From JAXGQE01 sp040766585 (GTDB lineage Bacteria; Bacillota; SLNR01), in the NCBI GenBank assembly GCA_040766585.1, contig JAXGQE010000011.1, positions 1 through 64,000 on the forward strand: DNA of 64,000 nucleotides, in the 5' to 3' direction. This document shows, in pieces, positions 43,007-51,680 of this stretch (the stretch's first letter is position 1; the number at the start of each line of letters is the position of its first letter). Both the position numbers and the translations under genes were made by a program. The notes beneath the pieces are model-generated. The model did not search any database. It was not told where the DNA came from and was given only the letters and a program-made list of their open reading frames with translations.

Positions 43007-43033
43007 CATTTATAAAGCGGGAGGTGGAAATTG

Positions 43034-43405
43034 ATGGCGCGAATTGCCGGCGTTGACTTGCCGAGAGAAAAACGTGTTGAAATTGCATTGACCTACATTT
43101 TCGGGATAGGGAAACCAACATCCCAGGAAATTCTGGCGAAAACAGAAATTAATCCGGACACCCGTGTACGGGATCTTACCGAAGAAGAGGTCAACCGTTT
43201 AAGAGACACCATTGACAAGGATTACCGCGTGGAGGGGGATCTTCAGCGTGAGGTTGCCCTGAATATCAAACGTTTGATTGAAATTGGTTCTTACCGTGGG
43301 ATCCGACACCGCAGAGGCATGCCAGTACGTGGTCAGAAAACCAAAACCAATGCCAGAACACGTAAAGGGCCGAAGCGTACTGTTGGAGTCAGGAGAAAGA
43401 AATAG
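43034..43405 (+). CDS. rpsM: 30S ribosomal protein S13
   Basis: The protein has 123 residues, ATG 43034 preferred over TTG 43031 (GGGAGGTGG upstream). ARIAGVDLPREKRVEIALTYIFG is the usual opening and the basic tail RGQKTKTNARTRKGPKRTVG contacts P-site tRNA. It forms head bridges with the 50S subunit. First gene of the alpha group. Confidence 0.97.
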   Translation: MARIAGVDLPREKRVEIALTYIFGIGKPTSQEILAKTEINPDTRVRDLTEEEVNRLRDTIDKDYRVEGDLQREVALNIKRLIEIGSYRGIRHRRGMPVRGQKTKTNARTRKGPKRTVGVRRKK

Positions 43406-43422
43406 CAAAGGAGGGTAACTAG

Positions 43423-43812
43423 ATGGCAAAAAGATCAACACGACCAAAACGCAGGGAGCGTAAAAATGTTGATAAAGGGATTGCCCACATTCAGTCAACA
43501 TTCAACAATACAATCATTACAATTTCCGATGTACGCGGAAACGTGATTTCGTGGGCCACAGCCGGAGGCGCAGGGTTCAGAGGATCCAGAAAGAGCACTC
43601 CTTTTGCTGCGCAGATGGCGGCAGAGGAAGCGGCTAAAACTGCGATTGACCAGGGTATGAAGGAAATCGAGGTATTTGTTAAAGGTCCGGGTTCAGGAAG
43701 AGAAGCAGCCATCCGTTCTCTGCAGGCAGCCGGTCTGGAAGTCAATATGATTAAGGATGTCACACCCATTCCTCATAATGGTTGTCGTCCGCCAAAACGA
43801 AGAAGAGTCTAA
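43423..43812 (+). CDS. rpsK: 30S ribosomal protein S11
   Basis: The protein has 129 residues. GIAHIQSTFNNTIITISDVRGN and the C-terminal VTPIPHNGCRPPKRRRV signature are clear. S11 lies in the platform near the mRNA exit. Ribosome binding site AAAGGAGGG. rpsD follows after 19 bases. Confidence 0.97.
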   Translation: MAKRSTRPKRRERKNVDKGIAHIQSTFNNTIITISDVRGNVISWATAGGAGFRGSRKSTPFAAQMAAEEAAKTAIDQGMKEIEVFVKGPGSGREAAIRSLQAAGLEVNMIKDVTPIPHNGCRPPKRRRV

Positions 43813-43831
43813 TTTCAGGAGGTGTAGCACA

Positions 43832-44461
43832 ATGGCGAGATATACAGGGCCCGTTTGTCGGATATGTCGGCGGGAGGGAACGAAACTGTATTTGAAGGGT
43901 GAGCGCTGCTATTCAGATAAATGCGCGATGGAGAAAAGAGCTTTTGCTCCGGGCCAGCATGGGCAGGGCCGTACCCGTAAACCTTCCGAATACAGCATCC
44001 GATTACGAGAAAAACAGAAACTGCGTCGTTTCTACGGCGTTTTGGAAAAGCAGTTTTCACAGTATTTTGAAAAAGCATCCCAGCATAAGGGTGTTACCGG
44101 TGAAAATTTGCTGCAAATGCTGGAAAGCCGTTTGGACAACATTGTCTTCAAGATGGGACTGGCAAGCTCCAGAGCCGAAGCAAGACAATTGGTCCGGCAC
44201 AACCATTTCACGGTAAACGGCAAGAAAGTGACAATTCCTTCATACCATACCAAAGTAGGCGATGTGATCCGGGTGAAGGAATCCAGCCGCAGTTCAGCCA
44301 AGTTCAAAGAAATGGCAGAAACTGCATCCACAAAAGGACTGCCGCAGTGGATCGAGACCGACATCGAAGCATTGGAAGGCAGGATTGTTCGGCTGCCGCT
44401 TCGTGAAGAAATCGATGCTCCGGTGGATGAACGTCTGGTAGTTGAGTTGTACTCCCGTTAA
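43832..44461 (+). CDS. rpsD: 30S ribosomal protein S4
   Basis: The protein has 209 residues starting at ATG 43832 after AGGAGGTG. The reading frame itself opens 75 bases earlier inside rpsK. The N-terminal zinc site uses Cys9, Cys12, Cys26 and Cys31, and the S4 RNA-binding domain is LGLASSRAEARQLV-like (here MGLASSRAEARQLVRHNHFTV). S4 nucleates 16S rRNA folding. Its location in the alpha operon, rather than as a separate transcript as in Bacillus, is typical of Clostridia. Confidence 0.97.
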   Translation: MARYTGPVCRICRREGTKLYLKGERCYSDKCAMEKRAFAPGQHGQGRTRKPSEYSIRLREKQKLRRFYGVLEKQFSQYFEKASQHKGVTGENLLQMLESRLDNIVFKMGLASSRAEARQLVRHNHFTVNGKKVTIPSYHTKVGDVIRVKESSRSSAKFKEMAETASTKGLPQWIETDIEALEGRIVRLPLREEIDAPVDERLVVELYSR

Positions 44462-44530
44462 ACAGAAGAGTGCTTCGCTTACACCCATGGAGGGGTGATA
44501 AAGTAGAAAGCAAAGAGGGGGGTTCGTTGG

Positions 44531-45478
44531 ATGATTGAAATCGAAAAACCAAAAATTGAGTATGTGGATAAGAATGAAGAAGAGACTTACGGCAAATTTG
44601 TACTGGAGCCTTTGGAAAGAGGCTTCGGCATGACCATCGGGAACTCACTCCGCAGAGTGCTGCTGTCGTCTCTGCCCGGTGCTGCCGTTACATCCGTCAA
44701 GATCGATGGAGTCCTTCATGAGTTTTCAACCATCAAAGGGGTTCGGGAAGATACTACAGACATCATACTCAATTTGAAAACACTGCGATTCAAGATGTAC
44801 AGTGAAGAACCCGTCACCTTGTATCTTCGCCGGGAAGGCGAAGGTGAAGTAACCGGTGAGGATATAAAGATGGTCAGCGATGTTGAAATACTGAATCCGG
44901 AACAGCACATTGCCGAACTGGATAAAGATGCTGTCCTGGAAATGGAATTAACCGTAGCCAAAGGACGAGGCTATGTTTCTGCCGAGAAGAACAAAAGCTC
45001 CGAGCAGAGCATTGGCGTGATCCCGGTGGATTCCATCTTCACTCCCATCAAGCGAGTAAACTATCATGTGGAAGATACCCGGGTTGGTCAGGTAACGGAC
45101 TATGATAAACTCACCATTGAGGTCTGGACAGATGGCAGCATCAAACCCGATGAGGCCACCAGCCTGGGAGCCAAAATCCTGAATGAGCACCTGAGCCTGT
45201 TCATGGAGCTTAATTCGGATATGGACAAACTGGAAGTCATGAAAGAAAAAGAAGAAGACGGCATGGATAAAATGCTGGACATGGCCATCGAAGAACTGGA
45301 ATTTTCAGTACGTTCCTATAACTGCCTGAAAAGGGCCAATATCAACACCATTGGTGAACTGACTGAAAAAACGGAAGATGAAATGATGAAGGTGAGAAAT
45401 CTTGGGAAGAAGTCCCTGGAAGAAGTAAAAAGCAAACTGGCAGAAAAGGGACTGGCCCTAAAAGAATCTGAAGAGTAG
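44531..45478 (+). CDS. rpoA: DNA-directed RNA polymerase subunit alpha
   Basis: The protein has 315 residues. The N-terminal dimerisation domain includes FVLEPLERGFGMTIGNSLRRVLLSSLPG (seen in part as GFGMTIGNSLRRVLLSS), which contacts beta. A flexible linker lies near residues 230-245, and the C-terminal domain ELEFSVRSYNCLKRANINTIGEL binds UP elements and activators. Ribosome binding site AGAGGGGGG. Stop is 19 bases before rplQ. Confidence 0.98.
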   Translation: MIEIEKPKIEYVDKNEEETYGKFVLEPLERGFGMTIGNSLRRVLLSSLPGAAVTSVKIDGVLHEFSTIKGVREDTTDIILNLKTLRFKMYSEEPVTLYLRREGEGEVTGEDIKMVSDVEILNPEQHIAELDKDAVLEMELTVAKGRGYVSAEKNKSSEQSIGVIPVDSIFTPIKRVNYHVEDTRVGQVTDYDKLTIEVWTDGSIKPDEATSLGAKILNEHLSLFMELNSDMDKLEVMKEKEEDGMDKMLDMAIEELEFSVRSYNCLKRANINTIGELTEKTEDEMMKVRNLGKKSLEEVKSKLAEKGLALKESEE

Positions 45479-45497
45479 AAGGGGAGGGATGACGGTC

Positions 45498-45836
45498 ATG
45501 GCAAACCGAAGGTTGGGTCGTACTATGGGGCACAGAAGAGCGCTCCTCCGGAACATGGTCACTTCCTTGCTGTTAAGCGAGAAAATCGAGACAACAGAAA
45601 TGAAGGCCAAAGAATTAAGCAAGATTACAGATAAGATGATCACCATGGCGAAAAAGGGCGATTTGAACGCCCGTCGTCAGGTGCTGCAGTATGTGTACGA
45701 TGAAGACATTGTCAGAAAGCTTTTTGACACAATCGCACCGCGTTACTCAGGAAAAGAAGGCGGTTACACCCGGGTTATAAAAACCGGTTTCCGCCAGGGT
45801 GATGCTGCTCCGATGGCCATCATTGAGCTTGTGTGA
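45498..45836 (+). CDS. rplQ: 50S ribosomal protein L17
   Basis: The protein has 112 residues. ATG 45498 is preferred over ATG 45489 because GGGGAGGG is directly adjacent to the latter. RRLGRTMGHRRALLRNMVTSLL and RYSGKEGGYTRVIKTGFRQGDAAPMA are the signatures. It closes the alpha operon and is followed 31 bases later by the energy-coupling factor genes, a common Firmicutes arrangement. Confidence 0.97.
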   Translation: MANRRLGRTMGHRRALLRNMVTSLLLSEKIETTEMKAKELSKITDKMITMAKKGDLNARRQVLQYVYDEDIVRKLFDTIAPRYSGKEGGYTRVIKTGFRQGDAAPMAIIELV

Positions 45837-45867
45837 TTGCGGACCTGAACAGATAGTAGGTGATTCA

Positions 45868-46701
45868 ATGGACGCTCTCATAGAAATCAACCACGTAACT
45901 CACTACTACAATACAGCCGATGAGAGTGTAATCGCAGCGCTGGATGATGTTTCTTTGAAAGTTTTTCCCGGAGAATTTGTGGCTGTAATTGGCCACAATG
46001 GGTCTGGGAAGTCGACACTGGCCAAGCACATCAATGCACTGCTGCTCCCGGATAAAGGATCTGTCACGGTTGCCGGGTTGGACACCAAAAGCCCGGAAAA
46101 CCTGTGGGAGATTCGGCGGTCTGCAGGGATGGTTTTTCAGAATCCGGATAATCAGCTGGTGGCCACATCAGTGGAAGAAGATGTGGCTTTCGGCCCGGAA
46201 AATCTGGGACTGCCGGCATCAGAAATCCGTTCCCGGGTGGATGAATCGTTGAAAAGAGTGGATATGTACTCGTATCGGGAACAGAGTCCGCATACTTTAT
46301 CAGGCGGTCAGAAGCAGCGGGTAGCCATTGCCGGCGTGATCGCGATGCGTCCAGAGATCATTGTGTTTGATGAACCTACAGCCATGCTGGATCCAGTGGG
46401 CCGGGCAGAAGTTATGCAGACCATTGGCAGGCTCAACCGGGAAGAAGGTCTTACAGCCGTTTTAATCACCCATTATATGGATGAGGCCGTGGAGGCGGAC
46501 CGGGTCATTGTTATGGAACAAGGCAAGATTGTGATGGATGACCATCCCAAGAAGGTCTTTTCCCAAGTGGCGGAACTGAGGAGGCTTCATTTGGACATTC
46601 CTCAGGTGACGGAGCTGGCCATTCAGCTTCAGTCAGCCGGCCTGAATATTCCATCCAGCATTTTGACGGTTGAAGAAATGGCGGATGCATTATGTCAATA
46701 A
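45868..46701 (+). CDS. ecfA1: Energy-coupling factor transporter ATPase EcfA1
   Basis: The protein has 277 residues. Walker A GHNGSGKST (42-50), Q-loop VFQNPDNQ, signature LSGGQKQRVAIAG, Walker B IIVFDEPTAMLD and switch His in LITHYMDEA. With EcfA2 and EcfT it powers several vitamin or metal S components encoded elsewhere. ATG 45868 is chosen because the upstream part of the frame lies within rplQ. The 3' end overlaps ecfA2 by 10 bases. Confidence 0.96.
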   Translation: MDALIEINHVTHYYNTADESVIAALDDVSLKVFPGEFVAVIGHNGSGKSTLAKHINALLLPDKGSVTVAGLDTKSPENLWEIRRSAGMVFQNPDNQLVATSVEEDVAFGPENLGLPASEIRSRVDESLKRVDMYSYREQSPHTLSGGQKQRVAIAGVIAMRPEIIVFDEPTAMLDPVGRAEVMQTIGRLNREEGLTAVLITHYMDEAVEADRVIVMEQGKIVMDDHPKKVFSQVAELRRLHLDIPQVTELAIQLQSAGLNIPSSILTVEEMADALCQ

Positions 46702-47555
46702 AGATTGAGAATCTATGGCATATATACAACGAAGGTACACCCATGGCCATCACAGCTCTCCAGGACATATCCCTGGATATTCAAGACGGAGAGTGCATTG
46801 GCATCATCGGGCGTACCGGGTCAGGCAAATCAACTCTGATCCAGCATTTTAACGGGCTGCTTCTGGCCACTCAAGGCAGGGTTTCCGTGGACGGTGTCGA
46901 TTTGCGCGAAAAGAAAAGTGACCGCAGAAGAATTAGACAAAAAATTGGACTCGTTTTTCAGTATCCGGAATACCAGTTATTTGAGGAAACCATTGAAAAG
47001 GATATTGCTTTTGCTCCGAAAAAAATGGGGCTCACGGACGACGAAGTTGACGAAAGAGTTCGTGAAGCCATGCGCATGGTCGGATTGGATCATGATATGT
47101 ACCGCAAAAGGTCTCCCTTTGAATTAAGCGGCGGCCAGATGAGGCGGGTGGCCATTGCCGGTGTTTTGGCCATGAATCCCAGCATGCTGGTTTTGGATGA
47201 GCCCACCGCCGGACTGGATCCTGAGGGACGGGCGGACATTCTCCAACAGGTGCAGCGGATGAGGGATGAAGCCGGTATTACGGTCGCATTTGTGTCTCAC
47301 AGTATGGATGAAATTGCCCAGCTTGTCGATACCGTAATCGTCATGGATCAAGGCAAAATTGCCCTTCATGGATCGGTGCGGGAGATTTTCCTGCAGGTAG
47401 AGACATTGCAGAGTTTGGGGCTTGGGATTCCTCAGATCACCGCATTAATGCACCTGCTTAAACAGCGCGGCATGGGAGTTTCGACAGAAGCAGTCACCGT
47501 TGATGAGGCGAAAGAAGCAATCCTGTCTCTGAAAAGAGGGTGCAGCCATGTTTGA
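46692..47555 (+). CDS. ecfA2: Energy-coupling factor transporter ATPase EcfA2
   Basis: The protein has 287 residues. Walker A GRTGSGKST (40-48), Q-loop VFQYPEYQLFEE (typical of EcfA2), signature LSGGQMRRVAIAG and Walker B MLVLDEPTAGLD are all intact. It pairs with EcfA1 into the heterodimeric ATPase under EcfT. Overlaps both neighbours, so the three genes are probably translationally coupled. Confidence 0.96.
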   Translation: MSIKIENLWHIYNEGTPMAITALQDISLDIQDGECIGIIGRTGSGKSTLIQHFNGLLLATQGRVSVDGVDLREKKSDRRRIRQKIGLVFQYPEYQLFEETIEKDIAFAPKKMGLTDDEVDERVREAMRMVGLDHDMYRKRSPFELSGGQMRRVAIAGVLAMNPSMLVLDEPTAGLDPEGRADILQQVQRMRDEAGITVAFVSHSMDEIAQLVDTVIVMDQGKIALHGSVREIFLQVETLQSLGLGIPQITALMHLLKQRGMGVSTEAVTVDEAKEAILSLKRGCSHV

Positions 47556-48351
47556 AAATATCACCATTGGCCAGTACTATCCGGGTAATTCTTTCATCCA
47601 TCGATTGGATCCCCGCACAAAAATTGTGGGGATGATCGGGATCATTGCCGCCATTTTCATTGCCAAGCAATACGTGGCGTATCTGGGTGTCACGATCTTT
47701 CTCAGTGCAATCATTGTGAATTCAAGAATACCGTTTCGGTTCCTGGCCAAAGGATTAAGGCCGGTCCTGTTCATTGGAAGCCTCACCTTTCTGATTCATC
47801 TGTTTGTCACCAGCGGCACAGTCATTTACCAGATTGGCCCGTTGAAGATCACAATGGAAGGAATCCGACAGGGGGCATTCCTGGTCTGGCGGCTGGTGAT
47901 GCTGGTACTGACCACATCCATGCTGACTCTGACAACCCCTCCGGTTACATTGACTGACGGGATTGAGAGTGTCTTGAAACCGTTTCGGCGAATAGGCGTT
48001 CCGGCTCATGAACTGGCCATGATGATGACGATTGCCCTTCGATTTATACCGACCCTGGTGGAAGAGACCGGGAAGATCATGAAAGCACAGATGGCACGTG
48101 GAGCAGATTTTGAATCCGGTAACATCTATCAAAGGGCAAAGAATCTCATTCCGCTGCTGGTGCCGCTCTTTGTCAGTGCTTTCCGCAGAGCGGATGAGTT
48201 GGCCGTAGCCATGGAAGCTCGATGCTATCGAGGCGGGGATAATCGGACCAGATTGAAGCAGCTTCAGTACACAAGGATGGATACCATCGGTTATCTGGTT
48301 GTTTTCACACTCCTGGGAGTCGTAATCTGGATGCGTTTATACGGGATCTGA
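47548..48351 (+). CDS. ecfT: Energy-coupling factor transporter transmembrane protein EcfT
   Basis: The protein has 267 residues with four to five hydrophobic segments. HRLDPRTKIVGMIGIIAAIF begins the first helix. The two cytoplasmic coupling helices with the A-R-G motifs are AQMARGADFESGN and AMEARCYRGGDNRTR, which bind the two ATPases. No S component gene is present nearby, so the module is probably shared by several S components (group II). Confidence 0.95.
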   Translation: MFENITIGQYYPGNSFIHRLDPRTKIVGMIGIIAAIFIAKQYVAYLGVTIFLSAIIVNSRIPFRFLAKGLRPVLFIGSLTFLIHLFVTSGTVIYQIGPLKITMEGIRQGAFLVWRLVMLVLTTSMLTLTTPPVTLTDGIESVLKPFRRIGVPAHELAMMMTIALRFIPTLVEETGKIMKAQMARGADFESGNIYQRAKNLIPLLVPLFVSAFRRADELAVAMEARCYRGGDNRTRLKQLQYTRMDTIGYLVVFTLLGVVIWMRLYGI

Positions 48352-48383
48352 TGGGGTCAGAAAAAGAACATCGGAGCTGGGAT

Positions 48384-49139
48384 ATGAAGAACTACAAATG
48401 CATCATTCAATACGATGGAACCGATTACTGCGGATACCAGAGGCAGAAGGACCTGCCCACCATCCAGGAATTTCTGGAACGGGCGCTGGAAAAGATATAT
48501 CAATCCAGCATGACCGTTTACGCATCGGGCAGGACGGACAGCGGGGTCCATGCCCTGGGGCAAGTGATCCATTTTCATGCGGAAGAGATTGTCCCAACCG
48601 ACAAGATTCCGTATGCAATGAACAGTCTGCTGCCGCCGGATATCGTCGTATTGAAGGCTGAAGAAGTCAATGCAGATTTTCACGCACGGTTTGATGCAGT
48701 CCGGAAAACATACGAATACCGGATCGATAATCGCAGAATTCCCAGTCCGTTTCACAGAAGATATTCACTGCATGTACCGAAACTCCTGGATGTGGATGCC
48801 ATGACCCAGGCAGCACCATTGATTGTTGGAACTCACGATTTTTCGGCTTTTCACGCAGCGGGAAGCAGTGTAACCGATTCCGTCCGGACCGTATACCAGT
48901 CACAGGTGGACACGGATGGGACATGGATTGTGTATACTGTCACTGCAGATGGGTTCTTGTATAATATGGTGCGGATTATCGTAGGAACACTGTTGGAAAT
49001 TGGCAAAGGGAAGATGGCTCCTTCAGAGATTCTCGATATCGTGCATAGCCGGGACCGGGAGAAAGCAGGTCCCACTGTGGCTGCGCAGGGGCTATTTTTG
49101 AAAGAAGTCACATATTCGGCATCAGAGGGTGAAACTTGA
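48384..49139 (+). CDS. truA: tRNA pseudouridine synthase A
   Basis: About 251 residues. It makes pseudouridine at positions 38-40 of tRNA anticodon arms. The catalytic aspartate is Asp52 in ASGRTDSGVHALGQ, and YNMVRIIVGTLLEIGKGK is the C-terminal signature. ATG 48351 overlaps the ecfT stop but lacks a good ribosome binding site; ATG 48384 has GGAGCTGGGA upstream and gives the usual MKNYKCIIQYDG start. A consensus promoter for rplM overlaps its stop codon. Confidence 0.95.
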   Translation: MKNYKCIIQYDGTDYCGYQRQKDLPTIQEFLERALEKIYQSSMTVYASGRTDSGVHALGQVIHFHAEEIVPTDKIPYAMNSLLPPDIVVLKAEEVNADFHARFDAVRKTYEYRIDNRRIPSPFHRRYSLHVPKLLDVDAMTQAAPLIVGTHDFSAFHAAGSSVTDSVRTVYQSQVDTDGTWIVYTVTADGFLYNMVRIIVGTLLEIGKGKMAPSEILDIVHSRDREKAGPTVAAQGLFLKEVTYSASEGET

Positions 49140-49164
49140 CATAAGAAGACCGGCTATATATAAT
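49136..49164 (+). promoter_or_regulatory. Consensus promoter for rplM-rpsI
   Basis: Perfect TTGACA (49136-49141) and perfect TATAAT (49159-49164) with a 17-bp spacer, overlapping the truA stop. The 98-base leader downstream holds CTGTTG/CGACAG (49196-49201 with 49211-49216) and could be an L13 leader, which I cannot confirm by eye. Confidence 0.9.
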
Positions 49165-49262
49165 AGTCCTGTGGTTTGTAGCCGGATTTGTACTGCTGTT
49201 GTTGAAGATGCGACAGATTGATATAGAAGGAATAGCGTTGATTTTTGCGAGGAGGGAAAAGC

Positions 49263-49677
49263 ATGAAAACGTATTCGCCCAAAGCGGCCGAAATAGAGCG
49301 GAAATGGCATGTCGTAAATGCAGAAGGACAGACATTGGGCCGCTTGGCCAGTGAAGTGGCCAGTATTCTACGAGGAAAACATAAACCCACTTTTGCACCT
49401 CATATGGATACTGGAGATTATGTAATTGTCATCAATGCAAGCAAGATCCATTTGACGGGCAAAAAACTCACCGATAAAGTCTACCATTATCATACCGGGT
49501 TTCCGGGTGGAATTAAATCCATCGCATACGGGAAACTGCTGGATAGAAAGCCGGAGAAGGTTATGATTGGCCGTCAAAGGTATGTCGCTGGGCAGTGTCA
49601 TGTTTAAAGCTGAGTGTATGCCGGATCTGAACATCACGCGAGCACAGCAACCCCAAGAATACAAAGTGATTGGATAA
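49263..49677 (+). pseudogene. rplM: 50S ribosomal protein L13 with several frame disruptions
   Basis: ATG 49263 follows GAGGAGGG. The first 101 residues are intact and normal (TYSPKAAEIERKWHVVNAEG, GRLASEVASILRGKHKPTF, YHTGFPGGIKSIAYGKLLD), ending with RKPEKVM. The frame then slips: AVKGM and SLGSVMFK are coded in a second frame with about four residues missing, VYAGSEH in a third, and AQQPQEYK near the end in yet another, with a stop at 49677. The single uninterrupted frame stops at 49607, giving 114 residues rather than about 144. L13 is essential, so local assembly error or a functional copy elsewhere are the likely explanations. Confidence 0.85.
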
Positions 49678-49698
49678 TGACTGAAGAAGAGCCGGAGT

Positions 49699-50084
49699 AT
49701 GGCCCTTGTAAATTATGCCGGCACTGGACGGAGAAAGAGTCCGTGAAGGTTCCAAACTGATTGAAGGCAAGGCAGCATCGTTGAACGGTCGTCCATGGAA
49801 GACTACTTTAAACTGAGAACACTGCAGATGATCATTAATCCAGCCTTTGGAAACAGCCGGGGTAAAAGATAAGTACACACTATTATGGTGAATGTATTCG
49901 GCGGCGAATGTGACAGGCCGGGGCAGTTCGCCACGGTATTGCACGAGCTCTTCTGAAAGAAATTGAATCCGGAATTTCGATCTGGATTGAAAAAAGGCCG
50001 GGTTTTGACCCGAAATCCCCGGATGAAAGAAAGAAAGAAATATGGATTAAAAAAGCGGAAAAGCACCGCAGTTTTCAAAGATAA
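49699..50084 (+). pseudogene. rpsI: 30S ribosomal protein S9 with many frame disruptions
   Basis: Translation in shifting frames recovers S9 from end to end: ATG at 49699 with NYAGTGRRKS, then SMEDYFKLRTLQMIIN, VNVFGG, RHGIARALLKEIE, RSGLKKGRVLTRNPRMKERKKYGLKK, and a stop at 50084 after FQR. At least five or six single-base or small indels separate these blocks. The total span of 386 bases is close to the 393 expected, so the damage is by small indels, not large loss. The terminator directly after it is intact. Confidence 0.82.
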
Positions 50085-50090
50085 GGATGG

Positions 50091-50120
50091 AAGGGAGGAT
50101 CAGAATCCTTCCTTTTTTTT
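50091..50120 (+). terminator. Intrinsic terminator after rpsI
   Basis: AAGGGAGGAT (50091-50100) pairs with ATCCTTCCTT (50105-50114), one G-U pair, loop CAGA, followed by a T run to 50120. Confidence 0.9.
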
Positions 50121-50208
50121 ACTCGATCCCCGGGTGTCCGCGGCAGGTTTTTTTTCAGAAGAAAGGGAATAAATCAATAAGCGATTATGGTGTAAGGGGG
50201 TAAGCATT

Positions 50209-51582
50209 GTGGATCTGGTTATCCAAAATGGCCGGGTTTTAGATCCTGAATCTGGGACTGACAAAATATTGAATATCGGTATCACAAACGGGAAGATCGT
50301 GGAGATGACGACAGAACCCATACAGGGAGATGAAACCCTTAATGCGGATGGACTGGTTATTGCTCCCGGATTTATTGATATTCATATGCATGAAGATGTG
50401 AACGACCCCGCAGAACTGGGAACTTCAAAAGAATGCTATCCAACGTTTCGGCGGATGGCGCTGATGGGAGTAACCACGGCCATCGGCGGAAACTGCGGAT
50501 ACAGTCGGTATCCATTGGAAGAATTTTTTGACCAACTGGATGAAAAGGGAATTCCGATTCACTATGCGGGCTTTTCAGGGTATATTACTCTGAGAGAACA
50601 AGCTGGATTGCACGATCGGTATGCCGCAGCCAATGAAGATCAGAAAGAACAAATTCACACACTGATTCGTCAGGAAATGGAGAGCGGCGCCGTCGGACTA
50701 TCATTTGGATTTGAATATGCACCCGGAGTGGATACCAAAGAGGCTATCGACGCTGCCAGGATTGTGGCCGAGTATCCGGGCCGGCTGATTAGTGCTCATT
50801 TCCGTTTTGATGGGGAACGAGCCGTGGAATCCATCGAAGAGATGGCCGAAATTGCCCGGATTACAGGCGTACCGGTGCAGGTATCGCATATCGGCAGTTG
50901 TGCAGGGTTTCCTGTCATTATGGATCAGGCCCTGCGAGCCCTGGATGAAGCCCGCACCGAAGATGTGGATATCATGGCGGACTGCTATCCGTACAACTGC
51001 TTCTGCACGTCCATCGGGTCCGCGGTTTTTGATGAAGGATGTTTTGAAAAATGGAAAGTCGATGAAAGTGCCCTGTATATTGCCGAGGGAGAACACCGCG
51101 GTGAATACTGCACCAAAGAATTGTTCCAGAAGCTGCGGGAAGAAAAACCCCATACCATGGTGGTGGGCTTTGTCATGGATGAGGAAGAAGTCATCAAAGC
51201 CATGAAGCACCCTCTGGTTATGGCCTGCAGTGACGGGTCATTCCATGGAGAATCCGGGCACCCTCGGGGGGCAGGATCGTTTCCCCGTATTCTGGGACGG
51301 TATGTGCGCGAAGAGAAAAAAATGAGTTTAATGGATGCTCTGGCCAAGATGACCATTGTTCCTGCCCGCAGGCTGAACCTGAAAGAAAAAGGCAGAATCA
51401 AGACCGGATGCGATGCGGATCTGGTTGTATTTGATCCTGATGTGATCATGGATCAGTCCGATTTTTCCAATCCCACGGAAAAACCGGCGGGTATCCGTAC
51501 TGTCATCCTGAAAGGGATTCCAATCATCCGCAATGGCAATCTGGTCAACTGCAAAACAGGCAAAGTGATTCGATTCCAGTAA
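50209..51582 (+). CDS. D-aminoacylase-like amidohydrolase
   Basis: The protein has 457 residues with a GTG start after AAGGGGG. It is an amidohydrolase: N-terminal beta-sandwich (LVIQNGRVLDPESGTD), the metal-binding His-x-His in FIDIHMHED (about residues 57-65), further ligands in the HFRF and QVSHIGSCAG strands, a late Asp in MACSDGSFHGESGHPRG, and a C-terminal sandwich with GRIKTGCDADLVVFDPD. Closest family by motif is N-acyl-D-amino-acid deacylase, which hydrolyses N-acylated D-amino acids or D-glutamate derivatives. Substrate is not proven. It stands alone between the rpsI terminator and the MEMO-AMMECR1 gene. Confidence 0.85.
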   Translation: MDLVIQNGRVLDPESGTDKILNIGITNGKIVEMTTEPIQGDETLNADGLVIAPGFIDIHMHEDVNDPAELGTSKECYPTFRRMALMGVTTAIGGNCGYSRYPLEEFFDQLDEKGIPIHYAGFSGYITLREQAGLHDRYAAANEDQKEQIHTLIRQEMESGAVGLSFGFEYAPGVDTKEAIDAARIVAEYPGRLISAHFRFDGERAVESIEEMAEIARITGVPVQVSHIGSCAGFPVIMDQALRALDEARTEDVDIMADCYPYNCFCTSIGSAVFDEGCFEKWKVDESALYIAEGEHRGEYCTKELFQKLREEKPHTMVVGFVMDEEEVIKAMKHPLVMACSDGSFHGESGHPRGAGSFPRILGRYVREEKKMSLMDALAKMTIVPARRLNLKEKGRIKTGCDADLVVFDPDVIMDQSDFSNPTEKPAGIRTVILKGIPIIRNGNLVNCKTGKVIRFQ

Positions 51583-51680
51583 GGATCTGTTTTGCGGTTC
51601 AGATCGGGTGTTCAAAACTTATGAAATAAGGAACATCTGGCGAAACTGACTGTAATGGCGGTATCGAAGGAGGAGATGAT

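Noticed and set aside
49165..49262. Firm call of an L13 leader RNA
   Set aside because: The region is structured and correctly placed, but I could not match enough of the known consensus by eye to name it.
49963..50172. Frame of 69 codons ending past the rpsI terminator
   Set aside because: It is the out-of-register C-terminal piece of S9 extended through the terminator hairpin, not a separate gene.
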